Shown: positions 11,858 to 24,897 of the stretch, in pieces
Layout of the letters: every line of letters begins with the position of its first letter
Numbering within the stretch: the first letter of the stretch is position 1
Source: Ligustrum vulgare
Lineage: Eukaryota > Streptophyta > Magnoliopsida > Lamiales > Oleaceae
Direction of reading: 5' to 3'
Assembly: GCA_963555705.1 (NCBI GenBank)
Contig: OY743171.1
Coordinates: 15,437,352 to 15,501,351 of the forward strand
Length of the DNA stretch: 64,000 bases
Made by a program: the position numbers and the translations under genes
The notes under the pieces: model-generated
What the model was told of the DNA's origin: nothing
Database searches by the model: none
Seen by the model: only the letters and a program-made list of their open reading frames with translations

Positions 11858-12314
11858 AATAAAGTAGAAAAGAGAGAGGGGCTACCGGGGCGATTGGCCC
11901 ATCTCTAATAAGCCAGCGGTCTTGTTTTCGAATCTTGGGGACGCGTCAGAAAGCCATAAGGTGTAAGATGGGCCTAAGCTCTCCCAAAGTCGACAATACG
12001 TAAGGTAATGATGTACAAAATAGACCATGAGCCACAAAGGACAAGATGGAGAAAGTCCGTGGTCGTAACTGCTTCAATAACCTTTATAATTGCAGTCATT
12101 CTTTTTCAATTATATGCAAAAAATTTATCCATCAATATATTAGAGACATGAAGAGAGGTGAAAGGTTGTAAGATATTCAAAAAATAAGGTGACACATGAA
12201 TACAAATCTTAATTTTATAATAGTGTTTGTAGGTGTACATTGAATACAAGTCTATTAAAACACAAATCTAATGCACAAAGCTATCTCATTAATTATATAT
12301 ATAAAAAATACACA

Positions 12315-12317
<3 letters not shown>

Positions 12318-12359
<42 letters not shown>
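12318..12359. repeat. (TA)n microsatellite
   Basis: About 21 TA units in AT-rich intergenic sequence 140 bases upstream of the copia 5' LTR. Confidence 0.95.
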
Positions 12360-12363
<4 letters not shown>

Positions 12364-12499
12364 CAAGTAGATATGCATTTTCAGTTAGCAATTTAGAGTA
12401 GTGATATAGAATGTTAACAAATGATAGATGCTAAAGGATAAATTAGCGTTTCGAACTTCAACTGATGAAAGGAAGAGGTACACCTGACTTCATGGTATG

Positions 12500-13384
12500 T
12501 GTTGGATATTGGTTAATAAAATCGAGAATTGAAAATCGATTAAAATGACTTCGTGTCGACTTCGGCCAAATACTCAAAAGCTCGGCTCAATCCGTTTAGG
12601 CAAAGTTGTTTGCCACTTCGCCGCTTCGGGGCGCACAAACGGGGATCGACCTTCCCGGTCAGGTCGCGGGGGTCGTGGGGGCTCAGGGGCAACGCCCCCG
12701 AAAGAGAAATTTGATTTCTCTGTATGTATTGAAGGGTATATTTGACATTTCGAAAACCAATATCGGATGAATGAGAAATTACGGAAAAGGACAAAAATCA
12801 GGTCAAAAGTTTGACCGTGCGACCACACGTCAATTTTTAATCCCGGTTTTTTGACTAAAACCGTGCGACCGCACGGTTGTCCGGCCAAGTGACACCTTTT
12901 CATAAAGGTGCATTGTTTGTAAATGGTGCATGGTTTGGCCTCAAACCATTTCGTCCACACCCTTTGATGATCTATATATAGGACCCTTTGGGTGTCCTAT
13001 TCCTCACTTTTGATATGCAAAAACACCTCTCTTCCTCACTTGTCTCCAAAATCAAAATCATTGCATTTGTTATTTTGATTTTCTTCATTTCATCTTTGGA
13101 GTACGTAAGCCTTATTTTGGTTCGTTGTACTTGTGTTTTGGAGTGCTACAAACACAAGTGTTGCCGTTGTATCTTGGGAGTCGATTGCCGTTATCCGTAG
13201 GCACCGTTGCGGGGCAAATTCGACTTAAGGACAAAGAGTTCAACTCTTGCCTCGGCTTTGTCCCTCTTTTCTTCTTCTTCTTATTTTGTATTTTCCTTGC
13301 CGTTACTCTATCCAAATTTCGGCACGGATTTACAAATACTTCATTCTACTTATTTGGCGTCACTATTCACAAATTCACCCAACA
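12500..13384 (+). repeat. 5' LTR of copia element
   Basis: 885 bp, TGTTGG...CCAACA. The TATA box candidate TCTATATATA is at 12971-12980, shortly before the likely transcription start. U3 carries the near-palindrome ACCGTGCGACCGCACGGT once. The sequence after the LTR (ATCTTAAGTCG) does not look like the common tRNA-iMet primer site, so the primer is unassigned. Small frames inside the LTR also occur in the 3' copy and are not genes. Confidence 0.93.
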
Positions 13385-13507
13385 ATCTTAAGTCGAATTT
13401 TATACAATTTGTGAAAGTGACATTCTTGTTTGGTTAAACTTGTTAAGTTTAACATCTTCTTCATTTCTATTTTGTTTTGGTTGATCTTCTGTTTTACGTA
13501 AACGGAA

Positions 13508-16500
13508 ATGAATTCGGTTCTTAATACCGATACTACTTCGAATGAAACTTCGAACATGGGAACTTCTGAAGGAAGTGTTCCTACCGGTGTGATTCCTCCC
13601 GTTGTGTATACAACATCTACTAATGTGATTCCTCCGGTTGTGGGTGCCCCTACTATCGTACATTAAAACTCCGTTTCACATGGGGAAAAGCCGGAGAAAT
13701 TTGTTGGGGTTGATTTCAAAAGGTGGCAACAGAAAATGTTGTTTTATCTCACAACCCTCAACTTGGCGAAATTCTTGAATGAAGATCCTCCCGCCATACA
13801 AGAAGGGGAAAACAATAGGGCATCGTTGATTGCTTTGGATGCTTGGAAACATTCGGATTTCTTATGTAAGAATTATATTCTTAATGGCTTGGACAACGCC
13901 TTATACGGTGTATATTGCTACAAGAAATCTGCAAAGGAACTATGGGAGACTTTGGAAAAGAAGTACAAGACCGAAGATGCCGGAACCAAGAAGTTCATTG
14001 TGGGAAAATTCTTGGACTACAAAATGGTAGATTCGAAAACCGTCATCAGTCAAGTACAAGAATTGCAAGTCATACTCCATGATATTCATGCGGAAAATAT
14101 GTCCGTGAGCGAATCATTTCAAGTGGCTTCAATTATCGAGAAACTTCCACCCATGTGGAGGGACTTCAAAAACTATCTCAAGCACAAGCGCAAGGAGATG
14201 AATATTGAAGAACTTGTGGTCCGATTGAGGATTGAAGAAGACAACCGAAGTTCGTAAAAACGAGTTGGGAATGGCATACCACAAGCAAAGGCAAATGTGG
14301 TGGAATCTAGCAACAACAAAGGAAAGAAGAGAAAGCATTCCGTTGAATCTACAAAGAAGAGTGCAAAGAAGTTCAAGGGAAATTGCTACAATTGTGGAAA
14401 GGCTGGACATCGCTCGGTTGATTGTCGCAAACCGAAAAAGCAATCCCAAGCCAACATTGTCGAATCTGATGCCATATCAAATGGCATGTCCGATATGAAT
14501 TTATCGGCGGTTGTTTCTGAATGCAACCTTGTTGGAAATTCCATGGAATGGTGGGTTGATACGGGTGCAACCCGTCACATTTGTGCTGATAGAGGAATGT
14601 TCACATCATACACTCCAACCGAGGGAGAAAAATTGTTTATGGGGAACTCCTCAACATCCAAAGTAGAAGGACAAGGCAAAGTGGTCTTGAAGATGACGTC
14701 GGGAAAAGAACTTAGCCTCAATAATGTCCTTCACGTACCGGATATTCGGAAGAACCTTGTGTCGGGTTCTTTATTAAGCAAGAATGGCTTTAAACTAGTC
14801 TTTGTATCGGATAAGTTTGTACTTACCAAAAATGATATGTATGTAGGCAAAGGCTATGTAAAAGATGGACTATTCAAAATGAATGTCCTAACTGTTGTAC
14901 CAAATCCTACAATCAATAAAACGTCATCTTCAGTTTATATTCTTGAGTCATGTAATCTATGGCATCATAGATTAGGACATGCAAACTTTAATTCAATACG
15001 AAAGTTAATGAATTTAAGTTTACTTCCGAATATGCATTTCAATAATGGAAAATGTGAAACGTGTGTAGAGGCAAAAGCGACCAAAACACCATTTCATTCG
15101 GTTGAACGAAACACCACACCATTAGAACTAACTCACACGGATGTGTGTGATTTGAAGTTCGTACAAACAAGGGGTGGTAAAAAGTACTTCATCACTTTCA
15201 TAGATGATTGTACAAGGTACTGTTATGTGTACTTGTTGAAAAGCAAAGATGAAGCTTTGGAAGTGTTTAAACACTACAAAAATGAAGTTGAAAATCAACT
15301 TGGAAAACGAATTAAAACGATTCGTAGTGATAGAGGTGGAGAATATGTTGCACCGTTTGAAGAATTCTGTGCAGAATCTGGAATAATTCATCAAACAACG
15401 GCACCATATTCACCACAATCTAATGGAATTGCTGAACGCAAAAATCGAACGTTAAAGGAAATGATAAATGCAATGTTGATAAGTTCGGGCTTACCTCAAA
15501 ACTTGTAGGGGGAAGCCATACTTTCTGCAAATCATATCCTTAATAAAATACCACACAAAGATAAGGTTGAATCGCCTTACGAATTGTGGAAAGGTCGGAA
15601 ACCTTCCTACAAATATCTCAAAGTGTGGGGTGCTTAGCGAAAGTACAAATACCCAAACCTAAACAAGTTAGGATTGGACCAAAGACAATTGATTGTGTCT
15701 TTATTGGATATGCTATCAATAGTAGTGATTATCGATTCTTGGTTCACAAATCCGAAGTACTTGATGTACACGTAGGTACAATTATTGAATCAAGAAATGC
15801 GGTCTTCTTTGAAGACATATTTCCGTGTAAAGAAAAGGAAATAAGTTCAAATAAAAGAACTTATGATAATATATATGGAAAGAATGATGATCTTCAAGTA
15901 AATGAAGAACCGAGACGTAGTAAAAGGCAACGAATTCCAAAGACATTCGGTCCAGAATTCGTAACCAATTTACTTGAAAATGATCCTAGGACATTTGATG
16001 AAGCAATGTCCTCTCCCGAAGATCCTTTTTGGAAAGAAGCTGTATGCAATGAAATTGAATCCATCATGAGTAACCATACTTGGAAATTGGTTGAACTCCC
16101 TCCGGGAAACAAAGCTTTAGGCTGTAAATGGATCTTCAAAAAGAAATTGAAGTCCGATGGATCAATTGATAAATACAAGGCTAGATTAGTAGCCAAAGGG
16201 TATAGACAAAAAGAAGGACTAGATTTCTTTGATACCTATTCACCCATTACAAGAATTACGTCTATACGTGTCTTGATTGCAATCGCAGCATTGCATAATC
16301 TTGAAATACATCAAATGGATGTCAAAATCGCGTTTCTAAATGGTGAATTAGAAGAAGAAATCTACATGGAACAACCTGAAGGGTTTGTTGCACCAGGAAA
16401 TGAAAAGAAGGTGTGTAGACTTGTAAAATCATTGTATGGATTGAAACAAGCACCGAAGCAATGGCATGAAAAGTTTGATAAAACTATATTGTCAAATGGC

Positions 16501-17523
16501 TTCAAAATCAATGAATGTGACAAATGTGTCTACATTAAAAACACACCTAATGAATATGTAATCATATGCCTATATGTTGACGATATGCTAATTATGGGAA
16601 ATAACTCCAAAGTCATTTCCTCGACGAAGAAAATGTTAACAAAACATTTTGACATGAAGGATATGGGAGTGGCGGATGTAATATTAGGGATTAAAATCTC
16701 TAAGACATCCGATGGTTTGTCATTGTCTCAATCACATTATGTTGAGACTATACTTAAGAAATTTAAGGCGTATGACGATAAACCGGTTAAGTCACCAGTT
16801 GACTTAGGTATTCACTTAGCCAAGAATACTGGTGAGCCCGTATCTCAATTGGAATATTCGCGTGTCATTGGTAGTTTAATGTATATTACCAACTGCACTA
16901 GACCGGATATAGCATACATAGTCAACAAGTTGAGTAGATTCACTAGTAATCCAAATGTTGTACATTGGAAGGCATTAAACTGAGTTCTTAGATATTTAAG
17001 ACATACGGTTGAATATGGATTACACTACTCAAAATATCCTGCAGTGTTAGAAGGATATACTGATGCAAATTAGATATCTGACACTAAGGACTCAAAATCC
17101 ACGAGTGGTTATGTATTTACCATTGGAGGTGGAGCCGTGTCCTGGAAATCGTCTAAGCAAACGTGTATTGCTCGATCCACGATGGAATCTGAGTTTATTG
17201 CGTTAGATAAAGCCGGTGAAGAAGCAGAATGGCTTCGTAATTTTCTTGAAGAAATTCCATGTTGGGAAAAGCTGGTTTCTGCGATTAATATACATTGCGA
17301 TAATCAGTCGGAAATTGCAAGGACACAAAACAGTATGTATAATGGCAAGTCTCAACATATCCGTCGGAGACATAATACCATTAAACAGTTAATATCGAAT
17401 GGTATAATCTCTATTAACTATGTGAAGTCAAAAGAAAATTTGGCTGATCCTTTGACGAAAGGACTTGCAAGAGATCAAGTATACCATCTTTCGAGGGGAA
17501 TGGACATAAAGCCTATTGAATAG
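13508..17523 (+). pseudogene. copia gag-pol polyprotein with five stops and one frameshift
   Basis: ATG at 13508. Domains in order: gag (about 13690-14250), zinc knuckle [14 protein letters not shown] (about 14385), protease [12 protein letters not shown] (about 14550), GAG-pre-integrase [12 protein letters not shown]...CETC, integrase core HTDVCDL / [10 protein letters not shown] / SDRGGEY, RT with YVDDMLI (about 16575), RNase H with [15 protein letters not shown] and HCDNQS. Lesions: TAA 13664, TAA 14255, TAG 15506, loss of one G in a G-run near 15628 (frame change), TGA 16981, TAG 17071. At 15506, 16981 and 17071 the family has tryptophan, so each is a TGG lost by a G-to-A change. Natural end is TAG 17521. 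Without the lesions it would be about 1,340 codons, the usual copia size. It cannot make an active polyprotein. Confidence 0.93.
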
Positions 17524-18096
17524 AATTACTATGACGGAAACCCAACCTTGTAGATTGAAGATCCCAAGATCTTGGTTCAATGGGACAACTAAGTCATATA
17601 TGATTCGGAATAAAGCACTTATTCCCATTCCTAAAATTTAAAGTGCTATGTAAAATGTGTATAAGGATAAGTATATATATATACTTTTAATGATTGATAA
17701 CCTTAAGATAGAAAGGTATGAGATCACCTATATAAGTGTGAAGTGGGGCCGCTTCTACGAGAATTCGAGGCTTAATTCTCTTAGAGCACTTATGAAACCA
17801 AGAGTAGTCCAGGGCCAAAATGGACTCAACCATGAGAACCGAATAGGTTAGACGAGTCATGGTGTTGGTACAGTTGTTTGGTTTTACACGAACGGCTGGA
17901 TGGTTCAAGACATCGCGTTCACCAACTAGCCTAGTAAATCCGATTGTATTCAACTAAAGAAGGTTCCAGGCCACAAGCTACCTATCTTGATGCTATGACT
18001 TGTCGTGTGTACTCCATTTGTTAGAGTCTGCATTTCATTCGCATTGCATTCGCATTGTGTTGCGCATATCGAGGAATTTCCATTCATGTGGGGGAT
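17524..18096 (+). other. 3' untranslated internal part and polypurine tract of copia element
   Basis: Non-coding stretch between the RNase H stop and the 3' LTR. The polypurine tract GTGGGGGATT (about 18088-18097) abuts the LTR start. No additional ORF is supported. Confidence 0.8.
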
Positions 18097-18998
18097 TGTT
18101 GGATATTGGTTAATAAAATCGAGAATTGAAAATCGATTAAAATGACTTCATGTCGACTTCGGCCAAATACTCAAAAGCTCGGCTCAATCCGTTTAGGCAA
18201 AGTTGTTTGCCACTTCGCCGCTTCGGGGCGCACAAACGGGGATCGACCTTCCCGGTCAGGTCGTGGGGGCTCAGGGGCAACGCCCCCGAAAGAGAAATTT
18301 GATTTCTATGTATGTATTGAAGGGTATATTTGACATTTCGAAAACCAATATCGGATGAATGAGAAATTACGGAAAAGGACAAAAATCAGGTCAAAAGTTT
18401 GACCGTGCGACCACACGTCAATTTTTAATCCCGATTTTTTGACTAAAACCGTGCGACCGCACGGTCTATAACCGTGCGGCCGCACGGTTGTCCGGCCAAG
18501 TGACACCTTTTCATAAAGGTGCATTGTTTGGAAATGGTGCATGGTTTGGCCTCAAACCATTTCGTCCACACCCTTTGATGATCTATATATAGGACCATTT
18601 GGGTGTCCTATTCCTCACTTTTGATATGCAAAAACACCTCTCTTCCTCACTTGTCTCCAAAATCAAAATCATTGCATTTGTTATTTTGATTTTCTTCATT
18701 TCATCTTTGGAGTACGTAAGCCTTATTTTGGTTCGTTGTACTTGTGTTTTGGAGTGCTACAAACACAAGTGTTGCCGTTGTATCTTGGGAGTCGATTGCC
18801 GTTATCCGTAGGCACCGTTGCGGGGCAAATTCGACTTAAGGACAAAGAGTTCAACTCTTGCCTCGGCTTTGTCCCTCTTTTCTTCTTCTTCTTCTTATTT
18901 TGTATTTTCCTTGCCGTTACTCTATCGAAATTTCGGCACGGATTTACAAATACTTCATTCTACTTATTTGGCGTCACTATTCACAAATTCACCCAACA
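18097..18998 (+). repeat. 3' LTR of copia element
   Basis: 902 bp. It differs from the 5' LTR by about six base changes, loss of 9 bases in the GTCGCGGGG stretch, gain of a CTT unit, and a second copy of the CCGTGCG-CCGCACGG palindrome joined by CTATAA (18450-18488). TATA candidate at about 18583-18591. Confidence 0.93.
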
Positions 18999-19003
18999 GT
19001 ATG

Positions 19004-20704
19004 TTGGGCATATCAATACACTCTCTTGAATTAGTAAAAAGTCCAGAAGCGTGTAAATGAAGCACATTTGGGTTTTCACTTTGGAAGGAGAGAATTCAAA
19101 AGGAAAGAATATGATTCCCAAAATGTGAACACACGTTTGGGTTCATAGTGTTTTTGCTTTACTTTGAGATGTTGATCTAAAAATCAACTTTTGAACCATA
19201 CATAATTTTTCTATAGACAATATCTTGTTAAAAGATGATAAATTTATGTTACAAGTTATATTAAACTGCAATAAAATCTTAAATGATGATTAAGGCATGA
19301 TGTAAGCGGTTTGGAAGTGATGATTAAGTAACGATATAAGAGGTCTAGAACTTCTATACGACGAACTTGAATTTTGTTGCTACTTTATACACATCATGTA
19401 TGATAGACCTTCACTTCTAAGATTTTATCTCCTACACAAGAGGTCTGAGACTTCTATAATAAATCTATGAGCTATGGAACTTGAGGCATCCCTTGTATAG
19501 GTCCTTCATACACTATTTTCTTCAGTAAGAACCCTTATACACCATGTAGTAGAGAAATCTACAAATCAAGACCTATATAAATCTTATTTTTAACCCTACC
19601 TTTCCCCACTGGGACAATGTTGAAACCTACTTATGTAAATGCTAAAAAACTTTCCATCACTTTACAACATTTAAATGGCTAAACGGGATTGAGTAAAACT
19701 CTTGCTTATTAACTACTCCTGTAATGATGTAATAGCTACCCGAGAAAAGAATATGATTCGCTAAGTAAAGCAAAAACAGTTTTTTATACCACGTAAGCCT
19801 TTCATCCCCAAAACCCGAACAATTATCACTTGCTCTGCTGAGCCTAAGTGCTGGGTCTCGCAGGGTTGCGACAGAGAAAGAGGCGAAATGGGTACAGTCG
19901 GGAGTTGCGAATCAAAGTAAAATATGTAAACTTTTAGCAACATTCACCGAACATTGCAAAAGGTCACATGTTGAAAGTTTTAGTAACCTTCATATTATTC
20001 ATCACCTATGCTCCATACCGTTATCATCCAGAATATGAATGAGTGATCTTCTATGTCCAGAAGATCAATTGTTTTCTTTTTTCCTGGACATCCACTGTTT
20101 GAACATTTTCTCATTTTGCTCTCTGTCTTGATTTTACCTTCGGTATGGGAGATATAGGAAATGTTTCCTGGCCAACGAAAGTCTTCTCAGTGCCTCTTTC
20201 CCTTGTGATCCTTATTAGGGGTCATAAATGTAGAAGAATGGCTTGTTGAGAGTGCTCCACTGGCCATTTCTTGTCTGTTGGCCAATGAAGGTCTCCTCAG
20301 CTTCCCTTCCATTTATGATCTCTAGTGGGAGTTCTTGGTGTGATTGAGTAGCTTAATGATTGTGTTTCTTTGGCCATTTGCCTATTATGATTGCTTCCAA
20401 AATTTGCCTTTGCAATGATGCATTGAGGAAGGCGATGGCGGAGGCTTGCTGAAGACACTTTATAGGGTGTCTCCATATCTTTTCATCGAGATTATTTTTG
20501 TTTACTCCCTCTATAATAGGTGATAGGAGAACAATAGTATTTTTTTATTTGTTTCCCCTGACTTGTAAGGACATTTAATAATAATAAAGATTTTATATGA
20601 ACATATTTTGTTCTTATTTTTATTTCGAACGTGATCGTTCACGTTTGTCCTAATCATCATGGTGCACGCCTAGCATCTTTATTTTATTTAAGCATAGTAC
20701 TTCT
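19004..20704. other. unassigned intergenic DNA
   Basis: No ORF with recognisable content. At 20170-20330 the phrase GGCCAA(C/T)GAA(A/G)GTCT(T/C)CTCAG occurs twice about 115 bases apart, an old internal duplication. The last part (20560-20704) may be the 3' flank of the gypsy integrase fragment that follows on the minus strand. Confidence 0.5.
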
Positions 20705-20871
20705 TTATATTTGTTCGCTCTCCCATACGGAAGGAACATATTTCTTTAAATACTTTCCATTAATAGATCTCACGTGTTTTGTGCTGTCCAAATCTTCCAA
20801 ATGATAAGTTCCATTAGAAAACACGTTGTTTACTCTGTATGGCCCCTCCCAATTGGGTGACCACTTCCGCC
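20705..20871 (-). pseudogene. Ty3/gypsy integrase C-terminal fragment
   Basis: The minus strand reads KWSPNWEGPYRV...GTYHLEDLDS...NGKYLKKYVPS, the conserved tail of plant gypsy integrases (KLSPNWEGPYRV, YRLEDL, NxxxLKKYY). Only about 55 codons remain. It stops where the large palindrome begins (about 20872), so the palindrome edge or an older deletion cut it. No continuation of this integrase is visible at the other edge of the palindrome near 29438. Confidence 0.75.
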
Positions 20872-23809
20872 GCTCAATCCCGCACCCCAACCATTCCGCC
20901 GCTCACTCCCGCTCACTTCCACACCCACGCCCACCCCCACCCCATTCCCAAACCCTAGCTATGAAATTGCAGCGTCACTTTCCCACCCCAACTCCCACCA
21001 TCACCCACCCCACTATTTTCTTGCATATGCATCAAAGTAGATGGCTTGGCATAGTAATTTTGGGGCATAATAATTTTGATACGATCGTCTTCCAATTTTT
21101 TACCGAGATGCGAGAATTGCATTTACAAAGAACTATACCATTTCTCTAAACCAACATACAACCACTGCAAACCATACCTCATGTTCGTGACGAGCTAGAT
21201 AGGCAAGAACGGATCCCATTGATGAGACAAGTTCTCGCCATCACGGTGGTAGTGGAGGGGTTGGTGGCGTCGTATCGATGGTGGCTGGTGAGTGTTGAAG
21301 AAGAGTAGAGGACTTGGATGTAATTAACATAAAAAATTGACTTGTTTTCAACATTTTGAGCATTTCCAAATTTTTACACTGAAAACGAAAAAATTCTTTT
21401 GAGTTTTCTTTACAAAATTTTGGCATGTTTTTTATACACATTTTCAAAAATACGAAGGGGAGCAATTTTTCAACATTTTAGAAAACTGAAAAGGCTTGAA
21501 AACAGCAAAGAGAATGGACCTTTAAATTTTGTGAAGAGTTTGTTATTGGAAAGCAAAGCATGGTGCCATTAAAACTAGCATTTATAAATTCACATCTATT
21601 ATTGAATATTTACATGCTGATCTCTGGGCACCAACATCTTTAAATACTCTTAGTGATTTCAGGTTTTATATTCTTATAGTATATAACTTATAAATTCACA
21701 TCTTTTCTTGAATATTTACATGTTGATCTTTGGGACCAACATCATTAAATACTCTTAGTGAGTTCAAGTTTTATACGCTTATAGTATATAATTTATAGAA
21801 ATAATGTTGTCTAGTAAAAGATAACTGCCTTATTTCTTTTGTGATGAATATGGGATGTTATGACAAATGAAGAGATTAATGATTTCCCGAGCAAAATCAT
21901 AAACTTCCTCATTTGTCATGACATCCCATACAATATCAAACAATCAAAATAAGACAATTATAGTTTATATGATACAAACACCATTTATTTTATATGCTAT
22001 GAACAAAAAGTTAAATAAATAATCTACCACATTTTTCCTCACAAGACGATGGACCATCAAATAAGATCATCTTCTGACGACTTCCGACTCATTATCATCA
22101 AAAACGTAAAGACCATGTCGAAAAATTGCTGTTAGAATGTGATCAAGAATTAGTTCAAGAACAAAAGAAAAGCGTAGAAGACAATAAAAGATTTTCATAT
22201 TGACCAATTGACAAATATAGAAATAAATAATATTAATCATTTGAAGTTGATTTTCTAAACATCCTGCGTGTCAAATTAAATAGAAACGTGTAAGATTCAA
22301 ATTTCTCACGTTCTAAGAATTCCAGGGACCCATTATATTGAATAGAAAACAAAGAATTAAAAGAGATTTCTTTTAATGTCTAAGGTAATTAATTCAATGA
22401 ATTTGCGACTATTTAAATATAATGACTTTTGAGAGGAGGTGCTTCCGACTTCCTTAAGTTTATTCGAAGGAGCAATATCCTAAATGATCAAATGCATATG
22501 TAAATGGAATTATTTTATATAACAAAAATATAATTAAACTACAAAAAATACAACTATCGATTTTAATTATATACAATCTTATTTTTAAAAAAATCAAAGT
22601 AAAAAAAATATATATATATTTATTCTAATTGTTAGTGAGGAGATTTTACAGAAATAAAGATGGGCATCATAAAATAAGTAAAAAATAAAATGAAAAATAT
22701 TGTGAAAAGTCGATAATATGTTTATTTCATTTAAAAAAAAAAAAATTGTTCATTATGAATTTCTAATAACTTGATATCTATAAAACTGCAATAATAGCCA
22801 TGATGCAATAATAATCCCAGGCGCACACGCTAAAATAATTTATCACTACTCAAATAAATCGAACAATATAATATCTTTAAACTCGAGTTTAGATTGAAAA
22901 TCACAAGTTAGAGACAATAATTGTGACAATTTTTGTTTTATGATTGATACAAATATTGTGAGAAATATTATTCCGTTACATACTCATTTATATTTTTTTT
23001 CTTTTTTTTTTTTTTAATTACGATCTTTAGTTTAAAATAATAAACAAAGTTTAATTACCTATCTTTAGTTTAAAATAATAAACAGTCTCACCTTCTTCAT
23101 AGCTTTTCTTCATTTTCTTGAATTCTCCGCCTTCTTGATTTTTTTTTTTTTTTTTTTTTTACTATAATCAAGAATTCTCTTCTAATTACTTTCTTGAAAA
23201 ATTTGAAATCAAGATGAATGAACAATGATACATATGAATAAGATATTAGTGGATTTGGTGACACTTTTTCTCTCAATTCCCATCATATAGGTGGGGATAT
23301 ATAGATCTCAAAACAAAACAATTGCCAAATGTAAATGGCACCCTTATTTTGATTCATCTTTTCTGTCTTCGATACCCTTCAATAGGGCGAGTTAAAAGTT
23401 TAAGGACGTGATCAAGATTTAGTTGAAGACAAAAAGAAAAATTTGGAAGAATAAAGAAATACATAGAAGTAAACAAAAGATAGGAAGAGAAAATATTGTT
23501 AGTTCGTGGGCAGTATATAAAGAGAGAGGAGAGGAAATAATAACAAAAAGGGATTAAATACGAGTTAAGGGAATAAGTCGGTTAGAATAGGAATCTAATT
23601 AAGGTAGAAAATTAGCAACAGAATTAGATAATTAGAACAGGCAAACAAATAAGGAAACAATTGTAAAATTAAATGGGAAAATCATCCAAAATAGGGAAAT
23701 AAAGAAATATATTAATTACAATTTGAGTTTCAAATCATGTCTTGATCACGTTTAACTTTACAATTGTTTCCGTATTTGATTGAATCCCCATTGGATTTGC
23801 CTGTTCTAA

Positions 23810-24118
23810 GAGCATCTCTAATGATTTATGAGTATTTTGATCTATGTGGCACTTATGTAGATAATTATCTCACATATATTGATAAAATAGATAGTGAATT
23901 TTAAAGTTTATTCCCAATGGTATTTGTCTACAATTTGTTATGTATACATTGTCTAGCAAATTATCTATATCTAGATATAGTATAAGATAATGTCTCTGTC
24001 ACGTCGACGCCACATAAGCATGCAAACTAACAATTGGAGATTAAATTTTCATATCATTATTTATTTTTCCTATGTGGAAATCTATTTTTTCCCAATTAAT
24101 ATACCATTAAAGATGATC
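23810..24118. mobile_element. Harbinger/Tourist-like MITE, 309 bp
   Basis: Terminal repeats GAGCATCTCTAATG and, inverted at the other end, GATCATCTTTAATG. Flanked by TAA at 23807-23809 and 24119-24121. The opposite palindrome arm (about 23623-23650) carries the uninterrupted sequence (TAGATAATTAGAACAGGC on that strand), which proves the ends and the 3-bp duplication. A 3-bp TWA duplication and GAGCATC ends fit the PIF/Harbinger superfamily. No coding capacity. Confidence 0.85.
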
Positions 24119-24424
24119 TAATTATCTAATTCTGTTGCTAATTTTCTACCTTAATTAGATTCTTATTCTAACCGACTTATTCCATTAACTCGTATTTAAT
24201 CCCTTTTTGTTATTATTTCCTCTCCTCAGTCCTCTCCCTTTATATACTGCCCACAAACAAACAATATTTTCTCTTGCTATCTTTTGATTTCTTCAATGTT
24301 TTTCTTTAATTCTTCCAAATTTTTCTTTTTGTCTTCAACTAATTCTTGATCACGTTCTTAAACTTTTAACTCACCCTATTGAAGGGAATCGAAGACAGAA
24401 AAGATGAATCAAAATAAGGGTGCC

Positions 24425-24897
24425 ATTTACATTTGGCTTGTTTTGAGATCTATATGTCCCCCCTCCTATGATGGGAATTGAGAGAAAAAGTGCGACCAAA
24501 TCCACTAATATCTTACTCATACGTACCATTGTTCTTTCATCTTGATTTCAGATTTTTCAAGAAAGTAATTAGAAGAGAATTCTATATTTACATTTGGCTT
24601 GTTTTGGGATCTATATGTCCCCTCCTATGATGGGAATTGAGAGAAAAAGTGCGACCAAATCCACTAATATCTTACTCTCACGTTCGTTCATCTTGATTTC
24701 AGATTTTTCAAGAAAGCAATTAGAAGAGAATTCCATATTTACATTTGGCTTGTTTTGAGATCTATATGTCGTTGTCCCCTCCTATGATGGGAATTGAGAG
24801 AAAAAGTGCAACAAAACCCACTAATACCTTACTCATACGTACCATTGTTCGTTCATCTTGATTTCAGATTTTTCAAGAAAGTAATTAGAAGAGAATT
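24425..24897. repeat. tandem triplication of a 151-161 bp unit
   Basis: Units 24425-24585, 24586-24736 and 24737-24897 each run from ATTTACATTTGGCTTG to AGAAGAGAATTC. The corresponding place in the left palindrome arm (about 23170-23340, opposite strand) has one unit only. The expansion therefore happened in one arm after the palindrome formed. Confidence 0.9.

Larger units (their letters stand above)
12500..18998 (+). mobile_element. complete Ty1/copia retrotransposon with 5-bp target duplication
   Basis: Two LTRs (12500-13384 and 18097-18998) begin TGTTGGATATTGG and end CACCCAACA. They are bounded by the duplication GTATG at 12495-12499 and 18999-19003. The internal region encodes gag, protease, integrase, RT and RNase H in copia order on the plus strand, but with several stops. 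I count about six substitutions between the LTRs plus three short indels, so the insertion is young. It is related in protein to the minus-strand element at 1-2654. Confidence 0.95.

Noticed and set aside
11881..11960. Possible tRNA-derived SINE next to the (CT)n tract
   Set aside because: Box B is weak (TTTTCGAATC), box A is not convincing, and no flanking duplication was found.
13125..13391. Small plus-strand frames in the copia LTR that recur at 18736-19029 with almost the same protein
   Set aside because: The conservation is explained by LTR identity. No coding signature and no matching frame elsewhere.
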